From Rhizobium tropici CIAT 899 (lineage in GTDB: Bacteria; Pseudomonadota; Alphaproteobacteria; Rhizobiales; Rhizobiaceae): DNA of 64,000 nt. Under the pieces are notes generated by a model. That model was not told where the DNA came from. It saw only the letters and a list, made by a program, of their open reading frames with translations, and did no database searches. How positions within the stretch are numbered: position 1 is the stretch's first letter; each line of letters opens with the position of its first letter. The DNA is taken from assembly GCF_000330885.1 (NCBI RefSeq), contig NC_020059.1:361001-425000 (forward strand), read 5' to 3'. A program made the position numbers and the translations under genes. Shown piece by piece: positions 60,511-64,000 of the stretch.

Positions 60511-61536
60511 ATGATGAGATTTCTTGCGGTTCTTGCTCTGGCCTTCGTCGGCCTGATGCCAGTCGCAGCTGAGGCGCGAATCATTACCGATGCGGCCGGA
60601 CGCACGGTGTCCGTGCCTGATAAGATTAACCGCATTCTGGTGGCCGGGCCGCCAGCCGCCGTCCTGGTCTATGTGCTGGCGCCGGAGAAGCTGGTGGGCT
60701 GGGTGCATGCGCCTGATGATGCCGCCAAGGCCTACTTGATGCCGTCGGTGCGGTCGCTGCCGACAGTTGGCCGTTTGACCGGCAAGGATGGCGCGATCAG
60801 TTCGCAGGCGGTCATCGACGCCAAGCCTGATATCATCCTCGATGCCGGCACGGTCGATCCCACCTACAAGGCGCTGGCCGACAAGGTGCAGTCCGACACG
60901 CATATTCCCTATGTCCTTATCGACGGCAGCTTCGCCCGCACCGCCGATACGCTGCGCGATGTCGGCGCCCTGATCGACGTCGAGGACCGTGCCAACAAGC
61001 TGGCCGATTATGCCGATACGGCGATCAAGGACCTGAACGAAAAGCTCGCGACATTGCCGAACGACCCGCGCCCGCGCGTCTATTATGGCCGAGGTGCCGA
61101 TGGCCTGGAAACCGGGCTTTCCGGCTCGATCAATCTCGAAATCCTCGATGCCGTCGGCACGATGAATGTCGCTGCGGCTGCCGGCAAGGGTGGCTTGACC
61201 AAGGTGACGCCGCCGCAGGTCGCCGGATGGAACCCGGATATCATCATCGCCGAGAACCCTGACTTTGCAGCCTCGGTGAAAAGCGATCCGCAATGGGCCG
61301 GGATCAAGGCGGTCAAGGACGGCAAGGTCTTCGTGCCGCCCTCATTGCCTTTCGGCTGGTTCGATTCCCCGCCAGGCATCAACCGGCTGCTCGGCGTGCG
61401 CTGGATGGAGAAGCTCATTTATCCGAAGCTCTTCCGCAGCGATTTTTCCGACGATGTGAAGCAATTCTACAAGCTGTTCTATCAGGTCGATCTGACCAGC
61501 GATCAGTTGGCGGCGCTGTTGAGAGGCGTGAAGTAG
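60511..61536 (+). CDS. Periplasmic binding protein, BtuF/FecB-type ABC transporter
   Basis: 341 aa. Signal peptide MMRFLAVLALAFVGLMPVAA cut after AEA near residue 23. The class III binding fold: RTVSVPDKINRILVAGPPAA and LAPEKLVGWVHAPDDAAKA near 60-78, then VIDAKPDIILDAGTVDP near 100-116, and GWNPDIIIAENPDFA near 230-244. Such proteins bind heme, ferric siderophore, cobalamin or metal. The permease and ATPase genes are not adjacent here, so uptake would need distant partners. TrmO follows 22 bp downstream. Confidence 0.88.
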   Translation: MMRFLAVLALAFVGLMPVAAEARIITDAAGRTVSVPDKINRILVAGPPAAVLVYVLAPEKLVGWVHAPDDAAKAYLMPSVRSLPTVGRLTGKDGAISSQAVIDAKPDIILDAGTVDPTYKALADKVQSDTHIPYVLIDGSFARTADTLRDVGALIDVEDRANKLADYADTAIKDLNEKLATLPNDPRPRVYYGRGADGLETGLSGSINLEILDAVGTMNVAAAAGKGGLTKVTPPQVAGWNPDIIIAENPDFAASVKSDPQWAGIKAVKDGKVFVPPSLPFGWFDSPPGINRLLGVRWMEKLIYPKLFRSDFSDDVKQFYKLFYQVDLTSDQLAALLRGVK

Positions 61537-61558
61537 GCTCTGAGGTCTAGGAGGCATC

Positions 61559-62089
61559 ATGGTTCGGGAAAACGAAATTCGTGAAAACGAAGTGGCCGTC
61601 GAGCCGCCCGCAGCCGCGGATGCCGGCCTTACCTTCATCGGCCGCATTTCAACGCCCTGGACATCGCGCATGGAAACGCCGCGTCAGGGCCGGCATGATG
61701 GCCCCATTTGCCGGATCGAGATCTTCGAGCCCTGGGTGGCGGCGCTGCGAGGCGTGGAAGCCTTCGAGCGGCTGGAGGTTCTCTATTGGCTGGATCGTTC
61801 GCGCCGGGACCTCGTGCTGCAAAGCCCGGCCAACAGCGGCAAGATACACGGCACCTTTTCGCTGCGCTCGCCGGTGCGGCCCAACCCAATCGGCACATCC
61901 ATTGTCAAGCTGGAAGCGGTCGAGGGGGCCGTGCTGCTGGTGCGCGGCCTCGATTGCCTTGACGGCACGCCCTTGCTCGATCTGAAGCCGGATCGCACGC
62001 TGTTCAAACCGATCGCGCCGCCGCAACCCGGAGACTTCCAGACCGGCGACGGCGAGACGGCGCGTTACTGCCAGAAGCGAGATGCTTAG
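61559..62089 (+). CDS. trmO: tRNA (N6-threonylcarbamoyladenosine37-N6)-methyltransferase TrmO
   Basis: 176 aa from ATG 61559, with AGGAG 6 nt upstream. TsaA/TrmO methylates t6A37 in tRNA. The TsaA beta-barrel core is clear: GLTFIGRISTPWTSRMETPRQ (residues about 20-40), GICRIEIFEPWVAALRGVEAFE near 45-66 (in part), and RSPVRPNPIGTSIVKLEAVE near 100-119, the binding loop. The last 25 residues hold a small extension. Pairing with an ABC binding protein is known in alphaproteobacteria, but the reason is not established. Confidence 0.88.
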   Translation: MVRENEIRENEVAVEPPAAADAGLTFIGRISTPWTSRMETPRQGRHDGPICRIEIFEPWVAALRGVEAFERLEVLYWLDRSRRDLVLQSPANSGKIHGTFSLRSPVRPNPIGTSIVKLEAVEGAVLLVRGLDCLDGTPLLDLKPDRTLFKPIAPPQPGDFQTGDGETARYCQKRDA

Positions 62090-62141
62090 CGCGCTTCATG
62101 AAACCGCTCCAAGCTATTGCCATCAGTCCACCATCGAAATC

Positions 62142-63656
62142 CTATTCGCCTCGCGGATAGCGCTGATTTTCCTCCAGCACGTTGAGGTCCATATGGTTGC
62201 GCATGTAGCGCTCCGACGCTTTCTGCAAGGGCTGATAGTCCCAGGGATAATAGGCGCCGTTGCGAAGGGCCGTGTAGACCACCCATCGCCGCGCCTGGCT
62301 CTCGCGCACGGCAGCGTCGAAGCTTGAAAGATCCCAGCGCGCCATGGCCTGCGCCGTCAGTCTCTCCAGCGTTTCCGCATAGGCCGGGTTGCCTGCCAGA
62401 TTGGTCAGCTCCTTCGGATCCTCCCTGAGGTCGAAGAGCATCGGCGGGTCCTTTTCGCAAAGGGTCAGCTTGTAATTGCCGTCGCGTAAGCCTACGAGCG
62501 GTGCCTCGGAACCTTCCGCCGCATATTCCATGGGCACGGGGCTGCGGCTTCCGGTTCCACGAGCCAGCGGCGTCAGGTCCTCGCCATCGGTCCAGCGGCG
62601 GAGCGATGCGATGTCGATCCCGGCAAGGGCTGCCAGCGTCGGAGTAACGTCCAGCGTCGAGACCGGCTGATCGATCCGCTTCGGCTGCCAGCCGGGGGCT
62701 GCGATCATAAGCGGCACGCGGGCGGAACCTTCGAAGAAGTTCATCTTGAACCAGAGGCCTCGTTCGCCAAGCATGTCGCCATGATCCGAGACGAAGAGGA
62801 TGATTGTGTTATCAGCCATGCGGCCGCGCTCGAGCGTCTCCAATATCTCGCCGATCTTCTCGTCGACATAGGAGATATTGGCGAAATAGCCGCGGCGTGC
62901 ACGGCGAATCTGCTCCGGGGTGATGTCGAAGGCGGTGTGATCGCAGGCCTTCATCAGCCGCTGCGAATGCGGGTCCTGCCGCGCGAAGGGGATTTCGCCG
63001 ACTTCCGGATGAAGCGCCGGGCAATCCTCATACAGATCCCAGAAGCGGCGACGCGCGACATAAGGGTCGTGCGGATGGGTGAAGCTGACGGTCAGGCACC
63101 AGGGTCTTTCGTCTTGGCGGCGCGAGAGATCGTAGAGTTTGCGGGCGGCGTGATAGGCGACCTCGTCGTCATATTCCATCTGGTTGGTGATCTCGGCAGT
63201 GCCCGCGCCGGTCACCGAACCGAGATTGTGATACCACCAGTCGATGCGCTCCCCCGGCTTCGTATAATCAGGCGTCCAGCCGAAATCGGCAGGGTAGATG
63301 TCGGTCGTCAGCCGCTCCTCGAAGCCATGCATTTGATCCGGGCCGACGAAATGCATCTTGCCCGACAGCGCCGTCTGGTAGCCGGCGGCGCGCAGGTGGT
63401 GCGCAAAGGTCGGTATATCCGAGCAGAATTCGGCAGCATTGTCATAGACGCGCGTGCGGCTCGGCAGCTGCCCCGACATGAAGGAAGCGCGCGCCGGCGC
63501 ACAGAGCGGGCTTGCCGTATAGCTGTTGGCAAAGCGCACGGAGCGCTTCGCCAGAGCCTTCAGGACCGGAGCATGCAGAAACTCGGCCGGGCCGTCCGGG
63601 AAGAACGTGCCGTTGAACTGATCGACCATGAGGATGAGGATATTCGGGCGGGACAT
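62142..63656 (-). CDS. betC: Choline-sulfatase
   Basis: 504 aa from ATG 63656 (MSRPNILILMVDQFNGTFF), which gives the metal-binding Asp of VDQ. BetC hydrolyses choline-O-sulfate to choline for use as carbon, nitrogen and sulfur source or osmoprotectant. The formylglycine site is ASPLCAPARASFMSG (CxPxR, Cys about residue 58), the metal His/Asp lie in FVSDHGDMLGERGLW near 275-290, and the C-terminal WRWYEYQPL-type end is WDYQPLQKASERYMRNHMD, characteristic of choline sulfatases. It is divergent from a LysR gene. Confidence 0.93.
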   Translation of the reverse strand: MSRPNILILMVDQFNGTFFPDGPAEFLHAPVLKALAKRSVRFANSYTASPLCAPARASFMSGQLPSRTRVYDNAAEFCSDIPTFAHHLRAAGYQTALSGKMHFVGPDQMHGFEERLTTDIYPADFGWTPDYTKPGERIDWWYHNLGSVTGAGTAEITNQMEYDDEVAYHAARKLYDLSRRQDERPWCLTVSFTHPHDPYVARRRFWDLYEDCPALHPEVGEIPFARQDPHSQRLMKACDHTAFDITPEQIRRARRGYFANISYVDEKIGEILETLERGRMADNTIILFVSDHGDMLGERGLWFKMNFFEGSARVPLMIAAPGWQPKRIDQPVSTLDVTPTLAALAGIDIASLRRWTDGEDLTPLARGTGSRSPVPMEYAAEGSEAPLVGLRDGNYKLTLCEKDPPMLFDLREDPKELTNLAGNPAYAETLERLTAQAMARWDLSSFDAAVRESQARRWVVYTALRNGAYYPWDYQPLQKASERYMRNHMDLNVLEENQRYPRGE

Positions 63657-63676
63657 GCTTGTGTCTTTCTCGGAAA

Positions 63677-63808
63677 TCAAAGGCCGATGGCGGCTTTGAC
63701 GGCCTCAAGGCCGGGCTTGCCGTCGATAGTGGTGACGCCGGCAAACCAGGGCGTCAAGGCGTATTGAAGCGCGCCGACGGTCGGTCGACCCATTGCTGAC
63801 ATGCGCAT
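63677..63808 (-). CDS. 43-aa frame between betC and LysR, likely remnant
   Basis: From ATG 63808, with GAGGG about 10 nt upstream, to a TGA at 63677, 20 bp before betC. Coding-type third positions are seen in the last 35 codons: GALQYALTPWFAGVTTIDG then KPGLEAVKAAIGL. It looks like the C-terminal tail of a larger enzyme rather than a complete protein; I cannot name the family. It may be a remnant between the regulator and betC. Confidence 0.4.
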   Translation of the reverse strand: MRMSAMGRPTVGALQYALTPWFAGVTTIDGKPGLEAVKAAIGL

Positions 63809-63908
63809 GACGATGGTTCCCTCTTGTCATTGGATTATTTTATTGAACATCACTAGAGTTCGCGCTGTGAAGCAGGCATTTTTCGATAGATGCCAAAAGG
63901 AAATTTTA

Positions 63909-64000
63909 TGGCTGAACGTTTGGTGGATCTCGGCTGGCTGAGAATCTTTCTGGAAGTCGGGCGCTCCGGCAGCCTGTCTGCCGCAGCCTCCGCTCTTGGT
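63909..64000 (+). CDS. LysR family regulator (partial, continues past window)
   Basis: N-terminal 30 codons only, from ATG 63909, with AAGGAA at 5-7 nt. MAERLVDLGWLRIFLEVGRS then GSLSAAASALG is the first half of a LysR helix-turn-helix. Divergence from betC fits the known choline-sulfate utilisation regulator that sits next to choline sulfatases. It would respond to choline sulfate or choline, which is inference. Confidence 0.85.

Noticed and set aside
1..64000. CRISPR arrays, tRNA or rRNA genes, insertion sequences
   Set aside because: Reading all intergenic regions showed no regularly spaced repeats, no cloverleaf-type sequence with CCA ends, and no transposase-like frames.

Overview
The window looks like chromosomal DNA of a Rhizobium/Agrobacterium-type alphaproteobacterium. 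Evidence: GC-rich codon use, a Sinorhizobium-type phosphatidylethanolamine N-methyltransferase, a choline-sulfatase next to a LysR regulator, an Irr-like iron-control box, alphaproteobacterial LexA boxes (GTTC-N7-GTTC), and two copies of a palindromic intergenic repeat that I remember from rhizobial genomes. About 66 protein genes are supported, most of them housekeeping or common accessory genes. I see no tRNA, rRNA, CRISPR array, transposase, prophage or plasmid replication gene.

Layout. 1-3.8 kb: envelope glycosylation locus (GtrA flippase, polyprenyl-phosphate glycosyltransferase, divergent STT3-like membrane protein). 3.9-9.2 kb: xseA, a flavodoxin-fold oxidoreductase, an M29 aminopeptidase, YbaK, a PIN/ribbon-helix-helix toxin-antitoxin pair under a perfect 20-bp palindrome, and an ArsC-like reductase. 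9.3-16.4 kb: MarR regulator with operator and a previously hidden 53-aa gene, deacylase, MFS and quinone oxidoreductase genes, LysR, SulP transporter. 16.4-18.7 kb: a DNA-damage-flavoured cluster (LigT-type 2'-5' RNA ligase, small lipoprotein, Ogt, Mug) whose central intergenic region carries two LexA boxes pointing outward at the two divergent genes. 18.9-28.2 kb: FAD monooxygenase, secreted protein, TetR/flavoprotein pair, guaA, nucleosidase, thioesterase, Tat-exported hydrolase and a GntR regulator with a 12-bp inverted-repeat operator.

28.2-33.5 kb: a four-gene periplasmic iron cluster (imelysin IrpA, di-heme oxidoreductase, second imelysin, DUF1513) preceded by a near-consensus Irr box. 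A rhizobial repeat is embedded in the signal-peptide coding part of the second imelysin. 33.7-44.7 kb: rsmB, RlpA-like protein, a GST-QueG-SDR operon, uppP, an NDUFA9-like protein, pmtA-phosphatase-pyrF-DUF1330, and dnaN. 45-51.8 kb: rsmI-yraN, an EEP-family protein, a cupin, gshB, comM/yifB with its own LexA box, cysK. 52-62 kb: a LysE remnant and an intact LysE gene, cysteine hydrolase, phosphatase, NIPSNAP-EamA pair, Lrp, GNAT, dut, prfC, XRE regulator with an NTF2-like gene, and a BtuF/FecB-type binding protein with trmO. 62-64 kb: choline-sulfatase and the start of its likely LysR regulator.

No single large unknown system stands out. The most interesting signals are regulatory: three candidate SOS boxes that agree in orientation with their genes, a MarR operator duplicated in front of a 53-aa gene, a 65-aa gene coupled to a CPYC flavoprotein, and a mobile repeat captured as coding sequence in an iron operon.
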